Assembly (NCBI RefSeq): GCF_000223375.1
Contig: NC_017384.1
Coordinates: 996,097-1,060,096, forward strand
Reading direction: 5' to 3'
Length of the DNA: 64,000 nt
Origin: Ketogulonicigenium vulgare WSH-001
GTDB lineage: Bacteria; Pseudomonadota; Alphaproteobacteria; Rhodobacterales; Rhodobacteraceae
In this document: positions 27,954 to 37,155 of the stretch, piece by piece
Layout: each line of letters begins with the position of its first letter
Position numbering within the stretch: the stretch's first letter is position 1
Translations under genes and position numbers: made by a program
The notes under the pieces: generated by a model
Told to the model about the DNA's origin: nothing
The model's database searches: none
What the model saw: the letters and a program-made list of their open reading frames with translations, nothing else

Positions 27954-28802
27954 ATGTTTTTGACCATCAACGGCTGTGAACTCTATGTCGAAATGCTGGG
28001 CGGGGATGATCCGGCAAAACCGCTGATCATCGCTCACCACGGCGCACCGGGCCTTGGCAGCCATACCGAGCCAAAGAAATCCTTTGGATCGCTGTCAGAT
28101 GAATATCGCGTGCTGGTGTTCGACGCGCGCGGATCAGGGGCCAGCGGCGATGAAGGCCCATTCACCCATGAACAATGGGCCGCCGATATCGACGCGCTGC
28201 GCCAATGGGCGGGCGAGGAACGCATCATTATCGCCGGCGGCAGCTATGGCGGCTATATGTCGATGGAATATGCGATCCGCTATCCACAACATGTGATCGC
28301 CATGGTGCTGCGCGACACCGCGCCCGACAACAGCTTTCGGGCGGGATCAGACGCGCGGGCGCGCAACTCTGACCGGATCACCATCTCGGCCGAGGACGAG
28401 GACCTGTATTTGCGCCAGCGCGAAGGCCGCGTGCGCAATAACGAGGAGTTCAAGAAATCCTGGGGTATGATCCTGCCGCTTTACGACCACAAGCTGGACA
28501 TGGACAAAGTGCGCGAGCGGATCGAGACCACCCCCTACCACTATGCCACACATAACTATGCGTTTTCCGTCAACCAAAAGAATTTCGACCTGAAGCCGCA
28601 GTTGAAAGATCTGAAGGTGCCGGTGCTGATCACCGTGGGTCGCCATGACTGGATCACGCCGGTGGCCGCCAGCGAAAAACTGCACGAGCTGCTGGAAAAC
28701 AGCGAGCTGAAGATTTTCGAACATTCCGGTCACTCGCCGCAAGTCGAGGAAGCCGATCTGTGGCGCGCCACCGTGCGCGACTTCCTGCGCCGTCACATCT
28801 GA
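27954..28802 (+). CDS. Proline-iminopeptidase-like alpha/beta hydrolase, copy 1
   Basis: Serine hydrolase of the S33-like group, 282 residues, with no signal peptide, so cytoplasmic. Oxyanion motif HHGAPGLGSH, nucleophile elbow GGSYGG with S97, acid in VGRHDWITPV and His in EHSGHSPQVEEAD. AAGGAAAA lies before the ATG, nine bases after the M24 stop. The next gene is a close paralogue. Members release N-terminal proline or hydrolyse other amides; substrate here is unknown but should match what system A imports. Confidence 0.88.
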   Translation: MFLTINGCELYVEMLGGDDPAKPLIIAHHGAPGLGSHTEPKKSFGSLSDEYRVLVFDARGSGASGDEGPFTHEQWAADIDALRQWAGEERIIIAGGSYGGYMSMEYAIRYPQHVIAMVLRDTAPDNSFRAGSDARARNSDRITISAEDEDLYLRQREGRVRNNEEFKKSWGMILPLYDHKLDMDKVRERIETTPYHYATHNYAFSVNQKNFDLKPQLKDLKVPVLITVGRHDWITPVAASEKLHELLENSELKIFEHSGHSPQVEEADLWRATVRDFLRRHI

Positions 28803-28813
28803 AAGGTCACCTG

Positions 28814-29659
28814 ATGTTTGTCGAAATCAATGGCTGCCCGCTGTATGTCGAAATGCTGGGCGGCGATGACCCTGCAAAACCGCTGATGATCACGCACCAC
28901 GGCGCGCCGGGCCTTGGCAGTCACACCGAACCCAAGGCCTCGTTCGGGGCGCTGGCAGACGAATATCGTGTGCTGGTGTTCGATGCGCGCGGATCGGGCA
29001 AAAGCGGCGATATCGGCCCCTTTACCCATGAACAATGGGCGGCTGATATCGACGCTTTGCGCCAATGGGCGGGGGCTGAACAGATTATCATGGGCGGCGG
29101 CAGCTATGGCGGCTTCATGTCGATGGAATATGCAACGCGCTATCCCTCTCGCGTGCGCGCCATCGTGCTGCGCGATACCTCCCCCGACAACAGCCACGAA
29201 GATCTGGCCAATGAAAACGCCAAATCCTCATCGCGGATCGAGATCGACCTGCCGCTGTTTGATCGTATGATGCAGGGCAAGATCATCGACAATGATGATT
29301 TCAAAAAGGCCTGGGCGCATATCCTGCCGCTTTATGATCACGATCTGGATATGGAAAAGGTGCGCCAGCGGGTCGAACATACCCCCTATCACTATGCAAC
29401 GCATAATTATGCCTTTTCGGTGAACCTGCGCGATTATGACCTAAAGGACAAATTGCGCGAGCTGCATGTGCCGATGCTGATCACTGTCGGGCGGCATGAT
29501 TGGATCACGCCGGTCGCCTGCAGCGAAAAGATCCATGATCTGGTCGCAGGCAGCGAATTGGTCATTTTCGAAAACTCCGGCCATTCGCCGCAGGTCGAAG
29601 AGGCCGATCTGTGGCGCGCGACGGTGCGTGACTTCCTGCGCCGCAAGCTGGCTGCGTGA
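28814..29659 (+). CDS. Proline-iminopeptidase-like alpha/beta hydrolase, copy 2
   Basis: 281-residue paralogue of the preceding gene. Long stretches are identical (YVEMLGGDDPAKPL, GPFTHEQWAADIDALRQWAG), while the cap region around residues 125-160 differs. Nucleophile S97 in GGSYGG, acid in VGRHDWITPV and His in SGHSPQVEEAD are all intact, so both copies should be active. The ATG at 28814 has AAAGG upstream; the open frame from 28760 overlaps copy 1 and is not used. Divergence concentrated in the cap suggests different substrate choice. Confidence 0.88.
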   Translation: MFVEINGCPLYVEMLGGDDPAKPLMITHHGAPGLGSHTEPKASFGALADEYRVLVFDARGSGKSGDIGPFTHEQWAADIDALRQWAGAEQIIMGGGSYGGFMSMEYATRYPSRVRAIVLRDTSPDNSHEDLANENAKSSSRIEIDLPLFDRMMQGKIIDNDDFKKAWAHILPLYDHDLDMEKVRQRVEHTPYHYATHNYAFSVNLRDYDLKDKLRELHVPMLITVGRHDWITPVACSEKIHDLVAGSELVIFENSGHSPQVEEADLWRATVRDFLRRKLAA

Positions 29660-29660
29660 C

Positions 29661-30965
29661 CTATGGCTCGTCCAGCCGGCGCGCGGCTGGGCGGCCTGTG
29701 ACATCTTGCCAATAGCTGTCGGCGCGTTTTTCGAATGTGGCCGCGGCGCGCGCATCGCTTTGGTAAAAGCTGCCGGGCGGGAATGGCCCGTAATCCTGAT
29801 CGAGCCAGCCTCGCGGATCATCATGGGGCAAGCGATAGCCCGTGTGCCCCAGCGCCTCGGCCCCTTTGTAATGCGCATCGCGCAGATGCAGCGGGACGGG
29901 AACCGCAGGATTTGCCGCAACATAGGCCAGCGCCGTCGCGATACCGCGATAACTGGACATCGATTTTGGCGCGCGGGCGATATGCAGGGCGGCATGGGCA
30001 AGGACGATCTGCGCCTCGGGGTAGCCGATCTTTTCGACCGCTTGCGCCGCTGCGACCGCCGTTTGCAGCGCGGTATTATCCGCAAGCCCGACATCCTCCG
30101 AGGCATGGATCATCATCCGCCGCGCAATAAAGCGCGGGTCCTCGCCGCCATGGATCAGCCGCGCCAACCAATAAAGCGTCGCATCAGGGTCCGATCCGCG
30201 CATCGATTTGATAAAGGCCGAGATGATATCATAATGCGCATCGCCCGTGCGGTCATGGTTGACGGGCGCGGCGGCGAACACCTCGTCCAGCATGGCATCG
30301 GTGATCTGCACCGTGCCGCTATGCCCAACCGACAGGCTTTCCAGCACCGTCAGCGCGCGGCGCGCATCGCCGCCCGCACGTCCTGCAATCATGCGCAGAT
30401 GCGGATCGCTGATCGCGACCTCGGTGCCGCCCGCAGCCAGATGCTGCAATCCGCGGCGCAACACCTGTTCCATCGCCGTCAGGTCAAGCGGTTCCAGTTT
30501 CAGGATGGTCGATCGCGACACCAGCGCCGGTGTCAGCACATGGTAAGGATTGCCGGTGGTCGCGCCCATGAAATCGACCAGACCCTCTTCGCAGATCGCC
30601 AGCAGGTCATCGGTTTGCGTCGCGCTGAAACGCTGCACCTCGTCAACAAAGATCAGCAGCGGGGTCATGCGCGCCTCGTCCGCCAGCTTGCGGATGTCCG
30701 ATACGCCAGCGCGCGTTGCGTTCAGCGGGCGAAAGCTTTTGCCCAGCATCGCCCCAACCGCCCGCGCAATCGAGGTTTTGCCAACCCCCGGCGGGCCATA
30801 AAGGATCACCGACCCCAATGCGCCCGCAGCGATACGGCGGCGCAAAATACTGCCCGCACGGGTGATCTCGTCCTGTCCGATCACATCGTCCAGCGAGGTC
30901 GGGCGCAAAATGGCCGCAAGTGGCGCGCGGGAATGGCGCGCGCCGCTGTCAAACAGATCACTCAT
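29661..30965 (-). CDS. rarA: Replication-associated recombination protein RarA (MgsA)
   Basis: AAA+ ATPase of the clamp-loader type, 434 residues, acting at stalled replication forks. N terminus RPTSLDDVIGQDEI, Walker A YGPPGVGKTSIARAVG, Walker B LIFVDEVQRFS, sensor 1 MGATTGNPYHVL, arginine-finger region and the C-terminal domain with DPDATLYWLARLIHGGEDPRFIARR. The start at 30965 (MSDLFDSG) is preferred; the longer frame overlaps the neighbouring dehydrogenase gene. Its stop lies two bases from that of the convergent hydrolase. Confidence 0.95.
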   Translation of the reverse strand: MSDLFDSGARHSRAPLAAILRPTSLDDVIGQDEITRAGSILRRRIAAGALGSVILYGPPGVGKTSIARAVGAMLGKSFRPLNATRAGVSDIRKLADEARMTPLLIFVDEVQRFSATQTDDLLAICEEGLVDFMGATTGNPYHVLTPALVSRSTILKLEPLDLTAMEQVLRRGLQHLAAGGTEVAISDPHLRMIAGRAGGDARRALTVLESLSVGHSGTVQITDAMLDEVFAAAPVNHDRTGDAHYDIISAFIKSMRGSDPDATLYWLARLIHGGEDPRFIARRMMIHASEDVGLADNTALQTAVAAAQAVEKIGYPEAQIVLAHAALHIARAPKSMSSYRGIATALAYVAANPAVPVPLHLRDAHYKGAEALGHTGYRLPHDDPRGWLDQDYGPFPPGSFYQSDARAAATFEKRADSYWQDVTGRPAARRLDEP

Positions 30966-31026
30966 CGCCAGTCTCCCCGCAAAGCCCTTTGCTTTGGTTA
31001 AAGGCGATTGCAGGGACGGACAAGCA

Positions 31027-32043
31027 TTAGACCCGCAGCAAGGTCTTGATCGCGCGGCGTTCGTCCATGGCCTTATAGCCTTCGGCCACATCCTGCAGCG
31101 GCAGCTCGAGGTCAAAGACCTTGCCGGGGTTGATCTTGCGCGACAGCACCAGATCCATCAGATGCGGCAGGAAACGACGCACCGGCGCGGGCCCGCCCAA
31201 CATGCCAACCTGCGTGAAAAACAGGTTCGCGCCGTCAAACTGCACGCCATGGGGCACGCCAACATAGCCGATCATTGACCCGGGCCGCGCGACCTGCAGC
31301 GCCTGTGTCATCGACTGCTGCGTCCCGACGCATTCCAGCACCGCATCGGCGCCGATGCGCTGGGTCAATGCCTTGATCCGGGTCACACCGTCATCGCCGC
31401 GTTCCGAGACGATATCCGTTGCACCATAGTCCAGCGCCAGGTCCTGACGGGTCTTGTGGCGGCTCATGATAATGATCCGCTCGGCACCTTTTTGTTTGGC
31501 CGCCAGTACGCCCATCAGGCCAACGGCGCCATCGCCCACGACCACAACGGTCGATCCGGCCTGCACACGCGCGGCATCGGCCGCATACCAGCCGGTCCCC
31601 AGCACATCCGACACCGCCAGCAGGCTGGGGATCAGATCCTCGTCCGGATGGGTCGGGGTCGCGACCAGCGTGCCATCGGCCAGCGGAATGCGCGCGATCT
31701 GGGCCTGCGCGCCGGTCATAAACGCGCGCTGCTCACACGACGATTGAAAGCCGTGTTTGCAATGCGGGCAACTATTATCCGACAGCACGAATGATCCGAC
31801 GACGAAATCGCCGACCTTGACGTTTTTCACCGCCGCGCCGATCTCCAGCACCACGCCGCAATATTCATGCCCCATCGCCATCGGCGCGCCGATATCCTGC
31901 AAGCCGCGATAGGGCCATAGATCCGAGCCACAAACGCAACTGGCCGACAGGCGAATGATCGCATCGGTGGGGGCCAGAATTTCAGGCTCGGGCAAATGCA
32001 CGCAGCGGACATCACCGGGGGCGTGCAGAATTGTTCCTAGCAT
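31027..32043 (-). CDS. Zinc-dependent alcohol dehydrogenase family protein
   Basis: Medium-chain dehydrogenase/reductase, 338 residues. The GroES-like domain has catalytic zinc ligands in SCVCGSDLWPY and GHEYCGVV. A structural-zinc-type loop SCPHCKHGFQSSC shows three cysteines where classical enzymes have four. The Rossmann motif is VVVVGDGAVGLMG, followed by basic SRHKTRQ, which favours NADP(H) (inference). Substrate unknown. The gene precedes rarA by 61 bases on the same strand and is divergent from the GH114 gene; a 16-base dyad at 32062-32077 lies just before its ATG. Confidence 0.88.
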   Translation of the reverse strand: MLGTILHAPGDVRCVHLPEPEILAPTDAIIRLSASCVCGSDLWPYRGLQDIGAPMAMGHEYCGVVLEIGAAVKNVKVGDFVVGSFVLSDNSCPHCKHGFQSSCEQRAFMTGAQAQIARIPLADGTLVATPTHPDEDLIPSLLAVSDVLGTGWYAADAARVQAGSTVVVVGDGAVGLMGVLAAKQKGAERIIIMSRHKTRQDLALDYGATDIVSERGDDGVTRIKALTQRIGADAVLECVGTQQSMTQALQVARPGSMIGYVGVPHGVQFDGANLFFTQVGMLGGPAPVRRFLPHLMDLVLSRKINPGKVFDLELPLQDVAEGYKAMDERRAIKTLLRV

Positions 32044-32061
32044 CTTGTCCTCATACTTATC

Positions 32062-32077
32062 GATCAGGACCCTGATC
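32062..32077. promoter_or_regulatory. Dyad upstream of the alcohol dehydrogenase gene
   Basis: GATCAGG-AC-CCTGATC, perfect 7-base arms around two bases, 19 bases before the dehydrogenase ATG in the divergent region with the GH114 gene. The size and place suit a repressor operator; the cognate factor is unknown. Confidence 0.4.
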
Positions 32078-32223
32078 TAAGCCGTCTTGCGCCCCGTGAT
32101 TAGAGCGATGAATGTGATAGGGGCCATATCAGCATGACATGAATGCCCAAGACGCTGGATGGCGCGCTGGACAAGGGTATTTCCGCCGTGGTCGAATGCA
32201 GCAACACATCAGTGGTGGATGAT

Positions 32224-33015
32224 ATGCGTCTGTGCCTTGCCCTAATTGTCGCCGCCCTGCCCGCTGGCGTTTTTGCGCAGGACATCGTGCTGCCCCCTAC
32301 GGGCGCGCCCTTTGATTACCAGATCGGCACCTCGTATGCGCCTGATCCGCAGGTACGGATCGTCATCCGCGATTACCGCGACCAGATTGCTGCGGGTCTT
32401 TATAATATCTGCTATATCAACGGCTTCCAGACACAGCCCGAACATCAGGACTTTTGGTTGAACACCCATCCCGATCTGCTGCTGCGCGATGGCGATCATG
32501 TGATGGAGGACCCGAACTGGGCGGGCGAGTATTTTCTGGACACCCGCAGCGAGGGCAAGCGCGCCGCCATTTTTGTGGTGCTCGCGCCATGGATCGCCGA
32601 TTGCGCCGCCAAAGGTTTCAACGCAATCGAGACCGATAATCTGGACAGTTTCACCCGCACAAACGGCCTTTTGTCGCGCGCGGGCAACGCCGCGCTGGCG
32701 CGGATGATCAATGGGGCGGCGCATGGCTTCGGCATGGCCTCCGGCCAGAAAAACACGCTGGATCTGGGGGCCGAGGGCCCCGCGCTGGGGTTCGATTTCG
32801 TCATCGCGGAATCTTGCGCGGTGTTTAACGAATGCGATGCCTATCGCGAGACCTATGGCAACCACATGTTATCCATCGAATATTTCGACGAACCTGAAAC
32901 CGCCTTTGCCGCATCCTGCGCCGCGATGGCGGGTCAGGTGTCATTGATCCGGCGCGATCACAATCTGACTGCCCCGGATCACCCCGATTATCGCATCGCT
33001 TTTTGCCCAGCCTAA
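32224..33015 (+). CDS. GH114-family glycosidase (endo-alpha-1,4-polygalactosaminidase-like), exported
   Basis: 263 residues from the ATG at 32224, which begins a Sec signal (MRLCLALIVAALPAGVFAQD); an upstream ATG at 32143 would bury it. The GH114/TIM-barrel signature runs FDYQIGTSY near the mature N terminus, YNICYINGFQ, the GEYFLDTRSEG segment, KGFNAIETDNLDSF with the acidic cluster expected at the active site, AAHGFGMASGQKNTL and VIAESCAVFNECDAY. Members cleave galactosaminogalactan-type polymers; the real substrate in this organism is unknown. Expected in the periplasm or outside. Convergent with the DUF1684 gene, seven bases apart. Confidence 0.82.
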   Translation: MRLCLALIVAALPAGVFAQDIVLPPTGAPFDYQIGTSYAPDPQVRIVIRDYRDQIAAGLYNICYINGFQTQPEHQDFWLNTHPDLLLRDGDHVMEDPNWAGEYFLDTRSEGKRAAIFVVLAPWIADCAAKGFNAIETDNLDSFTRTNGLLSRAGNAALARMINGAAHGFGMASGQKNTLDLGAEGPALGFDFVIAESCAVFNECDAYRETYGNHMLSIEYFDEPETAFAASCAAMAGQVSLIRRDHNLTAPDHPDYRIAFCPA

Positions 33016-33021
33016 AGCAGG

Positions 33022-33774
33022 TTAAAGCCGCGGCCGCTTTTCGCCCGCCTCGATCCGGAAGGGCAGAATGTTCTGCGGCGGCGGCAAGGGACAGGTGGCA
33101 AAGGGCGTAAAGCCGCAAGGCGGCGTGACCGCTTTGTTGAAATCCAGCGTCACGCTATCCGCAGTCACATCCTCGCCAAAGACGAACCGCGCCGCCGGAT
33201 AGGTGCTGTCGCGCGCCGTCAGATCACGCAGCACGAACATCGGGCGATCCGCGCTGCCATGGGTCGCCAGCAGTTCCACCTGTTGCCCGCCATGGTGAAA
33301 GACGGCCTTATGGGTAACGGTCACGGATGTCGCGATTTCCGCCACTGTATCAATCGGTTGCTGGATCGGCGCATCCAGCGCCACCCAATCCGCGCGGATA
33401 CGCCATGCGGGATCGGCGGGGAAATAACTCAACCCGTCAAAGGCAAACCGGGCCTGATCCGAAAGGTCACGCACGCGGATGGCATAATGCCCCTCGAGCG
33501 CGGTGAATTCCAGCAGCAGGTCGCTGATCGTTACGCGGTTATGGTCAAGCGGCAGCGCCTGCCCGTCAGCATTCGCAAAACTGATCGCGCTGCCCGTGCG
33601 GGTCACTGTGCCTAAGTGGTCGGGGCCAACCGACAGCACCAGATCATTATCCGCCGCGCGGCCAATGCGGAACGTGCCTTGGCCATATTCCACGCGGTCA
33701 GTGATATTCAGCCAACCTGCATCAGCCTGCAGGCCGGCAAGGCGCGCCGCGCGCCAGTCGTCGTAACTCATCAT
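33022..33774 (-). CDS. DUF1684 domain-containing protein in transporter operon B
   Basis: About 250 residues, cytoplasmic (no signal). The DUF1684 core is plain: LRDLTARDSTYPAARFVFGED, then VTLDFNKAVTPPCGFTPF, ATCPLPPPQNILPFRIEAGEK. The starting ATGATG overlaps the stop of the dual ATPase gene (TCATGATG), so it is the fifth gene of importer operon B. The function of DUF1684 is not established; the paired PPC/CPLPPP motifs are highly conserved in the family. Its coupling suggests it handles the substrate of this importer. Confidence 0.88.
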   Translation of the reverse strand: MMSYDDWRAARLAGLQADAGWLNITDRVEYGQGTFRIGRAADNDLVLSVGPDHLGTVTRTGSAISFANADGQALPLDHNRVTISDLLLEFTALEGHYAIRVRDLSDQARFAFDGLSYFPADPAWRIRADWVALDAPIQQPIDTVAEIATSVTVTHKAVFHHGGQQVELLATHGSADRPMFVLRDLTARDSTYPAARFVFGEDVTADSVTLDFNKAVTPPCGFTPFATCPLPPPQNILPFRIEAGEKRPRL

Positions 33775-35378
33775 GACACCCACTTTGGTAAATCTGGCAG
33801 CGCCGCCAGCAGGCTTTGCGTATAGGGATGCGCGGGGGCGTTGAATACCTGATCAACGCTGCCCTCCTCGACAATCTCGCCCGCATTCATCACCAACACG
33901 CGGTCGCTGACATGGCGGATCACGCCCAGATCATGGCTGACAAACAGCATCGTCAGACGCAGATCATGGCGCAACTTTTCCAGCAGATCCAGCACCTGCG
34001 CCTGGGTCGAGACATCGAGCGCCGAGACAGGTTCGTCGCAGATCAGGATATCGGGCTCCATCGCCAAGGCACGTGCAATGGCGATGCGCTGGCGCTGGCC
34101 GCCAGACAAAGCGCGCGGGCGCCGCGACAGATAGGCCGCCGTCAGCCCAACCGATCCCAGCAGCGCGCCCGCGCGCGGGGCGCGGTCCTTTGCAGGCACG
34201 CCCGCCAGTTCCAGCGCCTCGGCCATGATCTGGCCGACGGTGTGGCGCGGGTCAAAGGCGCTGGCAGGATCTTGCGAGACCAGTTGCACCTTTGGCCGCA
34301 GGGGCCTGCGCGCGCGCTCGGGCAGTTCCGACCACGCCGCGCCGCGCAGGGTGATCGTGCCGCTATCGGGGCGTTCCAATCCCAGCACCAGCCGCGCAAG
34401 GGTTGTTTTCCCGCTGCCGGACGCCCCAACCAGGCCCAGAGTCTCGCGCTGCCGGATGGTAAAAGAGACGTTTTTGACGATGGGCTTGCCGCCAAAACCC
34501 TTGCTGACACCATCGGCAGCGATGACCACATCCGCGCCAGCCGCCGCCCGCGCGGGCGCAGCGGCCCCCAAAGTTAATGCTTTGCCGCGGGTTTTCTCGG
34601 ACGGGATCGCGGCCAGCAATTGCTGTGTATACAGCGCCTGCGGCGCGCCCAGCACCTGCGCAGGCGGGCCGGATTCCACGACTTCGCCCTGTTTAAGCAC
34701 GATAATATGGTCGGCCAACCGCCCCACCACCGCCAAATCATGCGAGATCAGGATGATCGCCTGCCCCGCCGCCTTCATTTGCGCCAGCAGGGTCAGGATC
34801 TGGTCCTGCACGATCACATCCAGCGCGGTGGTCGGCTCATCCGCGATCAGGACCTCGGGCGCGCCCGAGATGGCCGAGGAGATCAGCGCCCGCTGCCGCA
34901 AACCGCCCGACAGTTGGTGCGCAAACTGCCGCATCCGCGGGCGCGGATCGGGGATACCGACCGAGGTCAGCAGATCGGCCACGCGCGTGGGGATTGCACT
35001 GCGGGGGGCAAGGCGATGCTCGCGCAGCGTCTCGCCCACCTCGGCGCCGATCCGTTTCAAAGGATCAAGGGAGACCAGCGCGTCCTGCAATACGAAACCG
35101 ATATGGCGGCCGCGCACGCCGCGCCATTCCTGCGGGTTCAGCGCGAGCAGATCCGACGCACCAAGACGCATGTGATCGGCGCGGACCTCGGCGGTCTCGC
35201 CCGACAACCCCACCAGCGCACGGGCCGTCGCGGATTTACCCGAGCCACTTTCCCCAACAATCGCAAGGCATTCGCCCGCCCGCAGCGTAAAGGACAGGCC
35301 CTGCACGGCATGGACATCCTCAGCCGCCGTGCGACCCGCAAAACGGATATGCAGATTTTTCACATCCAAAAGGGTCAT
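33771..35378 (-). CDS. Dual-domain peptide ABC importer ATPase (system B)
   Basis: DppD- and DppF-type ATPases fused in one chain of 535 residues. First half: Walker [12 protein letters not shown], signature QLSGGLRQRALI, Walker [15 protein letters not shown]. Second half: Walker A GASGSGKTTLA, signature [16 protein letters not shown], Walker B ILICDEPVSALDVS. The ATG at 35378 overlaps the permease stop (ATGA); the frame continues upstream to 36047 only as an overlap with the permease. It energises the permeases at 35375 and 36226. Confidence 0.93.
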   Translation of the reverse strand: MTLLDVKNLHIRFAGRTAAEDVHAVQGLSFTLRAGECLAIVGESGSGKSATARALVGLSGETAEVRADHMRLGASDLLALNPQEWRGVRGRHIGFVLQDALVSLDPLKRIGAEVGETLREHRLAPRSAIPTRVADLLTSVGIPDPRPRMRQFAHQLSGGLRQRALISSAISGAPEVLIADEPTTALDVIVQDQILTLLAQMKAAGQAIILISHDLAVVGRLADHIIVLKQGEVVESGPPAQVLGAPQALYTQQLLAAIPSEKTRGKALTLGAAAPARAAAGADVVIAADGVSKGFGGKPIVKNVSFTIRQRETLGLVGASGSGKTTLARLVLGLERPDSGTITLRGAAWSELPERARRPLRPKVQLVSQDPASAFDPRHTVGQIMAEALELAGVPAKDRAPRAGALLGSVGLTAAYLSRRPRALSGGQRQRIAIARALAMEPDILICDEPVSALDVSTQAQVLDLLEKLRHDLRLTMLFVSHDLGVIRHVSDRVLVMNAGEIVEEGSVDQVFNAPAHPYTQSLLAALPDLPKWVS

Positions 35379-36229
35379 GTGCGGCGTCCCTCGGACAAGG
35401 CTTTCAGGCTGCGGCCCAACACAGTGGTCGCAATAATCGTCATCGTCGCGAAAAGCCCCGGAAAAACGCCGATCCACCACGCGACGCGCAGGTAATTTTG
35501 CCCCTCGGACAGCATCAAGCCCCATTCCGGCGTCGGCGGTTTTGGCCCAAGGCCAAGGTAAGACAGCGCCGCCGACTGCAAGATCGCGCTGCCAACCCCC
35601 AAGGTGGCCAGCACCACCAGCGGCCCGATCGTATTGGGCAGAATGTGCCGCCAGAGTGTCACTGCGGGCGCTTGACCTAGGATGCGCGCGGCCTCGACAT
35701 AGCCCGCGCTGCGGATCACCAACACCTGCGCGCGCACGATCCGCGCATAGCCCGGCACCATGGCAATCGCGATGGCCAGCAGGATATTGGTGCTGCTGGT
35801 GCCAAGGAATGCGACCACGGCCATCGACATCAGCAGGCTGGGAAAGGCCATCAGAATGTCGATAACACGCATCAGCGCCATATCGACCACGCCGCCAATC
35901 GCGCCCGACAAAAGGCCGATCAGAATGCCAACCGTAACCGCGATCAGCGTCGCGCCGCCCGCGATATACAGCGAGTGGCGCGCGCCATAGATCGTGCGGC
36001 TGAAAATATCGCGGCCCAGCTGATCCGTGCCGAAAAGATGCGCCCACGATGGTGCTTTCAGCGAGGCCAAAAGATCGGGTGTCAACGGGTTATGCGTGGC
36101 AATGACCTGCGGCGCCAGCGCGCAAAAAACGATGAACACAAAGACCAGTCCCGACAGGATCAGGCCCAACCCGATAGCCCTGGGGCGGTGACGGTCGAGG
36201 CTGGTCGCCTCTAGAACAAGGTTGCTCAT
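35375..36229 (-). CDS. Peptide/nickel ABC importer permease, DppC type (system B)
   Basis: 284 residues, about six helices. HLFGTDQLGRDIFSRTIYGARHS, EAA-type loop EAARILGQAPAVTLWRHILP and YLGLGPKPPTPEWGLMLSEG identify the DppC subunit. Start and stop each overlap the neighbouring gene by four bases (ATGA). Confidence 0.92.
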   Translation of the reverse strand: MSNLVLEATSLDRHRPRAIGLGLILSGLVFVFIVFCALAPQVIATHNPLTPDLLASLKAPSWAHLFGTDQLGRDIFSRTIYGARHSLYIAGGATLIAVTVGILIGLLSGAIGGVVDMALMRVIDILMAFPSLLMSMAVVAFLGTSSTNILLAIAIAMVPGYARIVRAQVLVIRSAGYVEAARILGQAPAVTLWRHILPNTIGPLVVLATLGVGSAILQSAALSYLGLGPKPPTPEWGLMLSEGQNYLRVAWWIGVFPGLFATMTIIATTVLGRSLKALSEGRRT

Positions 36230-37152
36230 GCGCCTGCCCTCTGCACGCGGGGGTCAATCAGGCGATAGAGCAGATCAACCAGAATATTGATGGTGACAAA
36301 GACCAAGGCAGCGAACAAAACGACGCCGATCACCACCGGAATGTCCTGATTGCGCACCGCTTGCAGCGTGATACGGCCAAGGCCGGGGCGGCCAAAGACC
36401 GTCTCGGTAATGATCGCACCGCCCAAAAGCGCGCCGAACATCTCGGCCGAAATGGTCAGGCCGGGGATCAGCGCATGGCGCAGCGCATGACGCCAGCGCA
36501 GCGCCCATTCCGACAGGCCTCGCGTGCGGGCGGTCAGCGCAAAGGGCTGTTCCAGCGCCATATCCATCTCTTGCCGCATGACTTGGCTGAGGGTGCCGAA
36601 CAGCGACAGCCCCAGCGTCGCGACCGGCAGCACCAGAGAGCGCCAACTGCTATCGCCCATCACCGGAAAGATCGCCCAGCGAAACGAAAAGAACGTCAGC
36701 AGCAGAATCCCGATCCAAAAGGCAGGCGTTGCAATCGCCACCAGCTCGATCCCCGAGATCAGCCACCGCCAGAACCCGCGCCGTCCCGCCGTCAGCAGCG
36801 CCGATAGCACCGCCAATGTCACCGCAAAGCCCACCGCCAGCACCGCCATGGTGATGGTTGATCCCAGCTCGCTGGTGATGATCGACACGACCGAGCGGCG
36901 CTGTTGATAGCTTTCGCCCAAATCCCCCTGCACCAAGCGACTGATAAAATTCGCATATTGCTGATGTACCGGCAGATCGAGCCCGTATTCCGCGCGGATA
37001 CGGTCGCGCATCTCGGGCGTGACGGTGCTGTCGGCGCCATAGATCACCTGCACGGGATCGCTGGGCAGTAATTGCAGAACCACGAATGCCAAAGATGCCG
37101 CGGCCCAAAGGACCGCGACACCGGCAAGAATTCTTACCAGAATCTCGCGCAT
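36226..37152 (-). CDS. Peptide/nickel ABC importer permease, DppB type (system B)
   Basis: 308 residues. Begins MREILVRILAGVAVLWAAASL. Family marks are LQLLPSDPVQVIYG, YGLDLPVHQQYANFISRLVQGDLGES, the EAA-type RTRGLSEWALRWRHALRHAL and the ending LVDLLYRLIDPRVQR. It lies three bases after the binding-protein gene and overlaps the next permease by four. Confidence 0.92.
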   Translation of the reverse strand: MREILVRILAGVAVLWAAASLAFVVLQLLPSDPVQVIYGADSTVTPEMRDRIRAEYGLDLPVHQQYANFISRLVQGDLGESYQQRRSVVSIITSELGSTITMAVLAVGFAVTLAVLSALLTAGRRGFWRWLISGIELVAIATPAFWIGILLLTFFSFRWAIFPVMGDSSWRSLVLPVATLGLSLFGTLSQVMRQEMDMALEQPFALTARTRGLSEWALRWRHALRHALIPGLTISAEMFGALLGGAIITETVFGRPGLGRITLQAVRNQDIPVVIGVVLFAALVFVTINILVDLLYRLIDPRVQRAGA

Positions 37153-37155
37153 AGA

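Noticed and set aside
20877..29659. Genomic island inserted at tRNA-Asn
   Set aside because: No integrase gene and no copy of the tRNA 3' end were found downstream; the importer genes have the same base character as their surroundings.
29496..31001. 501-codon frame opposite rarA, and the 614-codon frame at 5762-7606 opposite sufB
   Set aside because: Both lie opposite well-conserved genes and have no domain, signal or ribosome site of their own.
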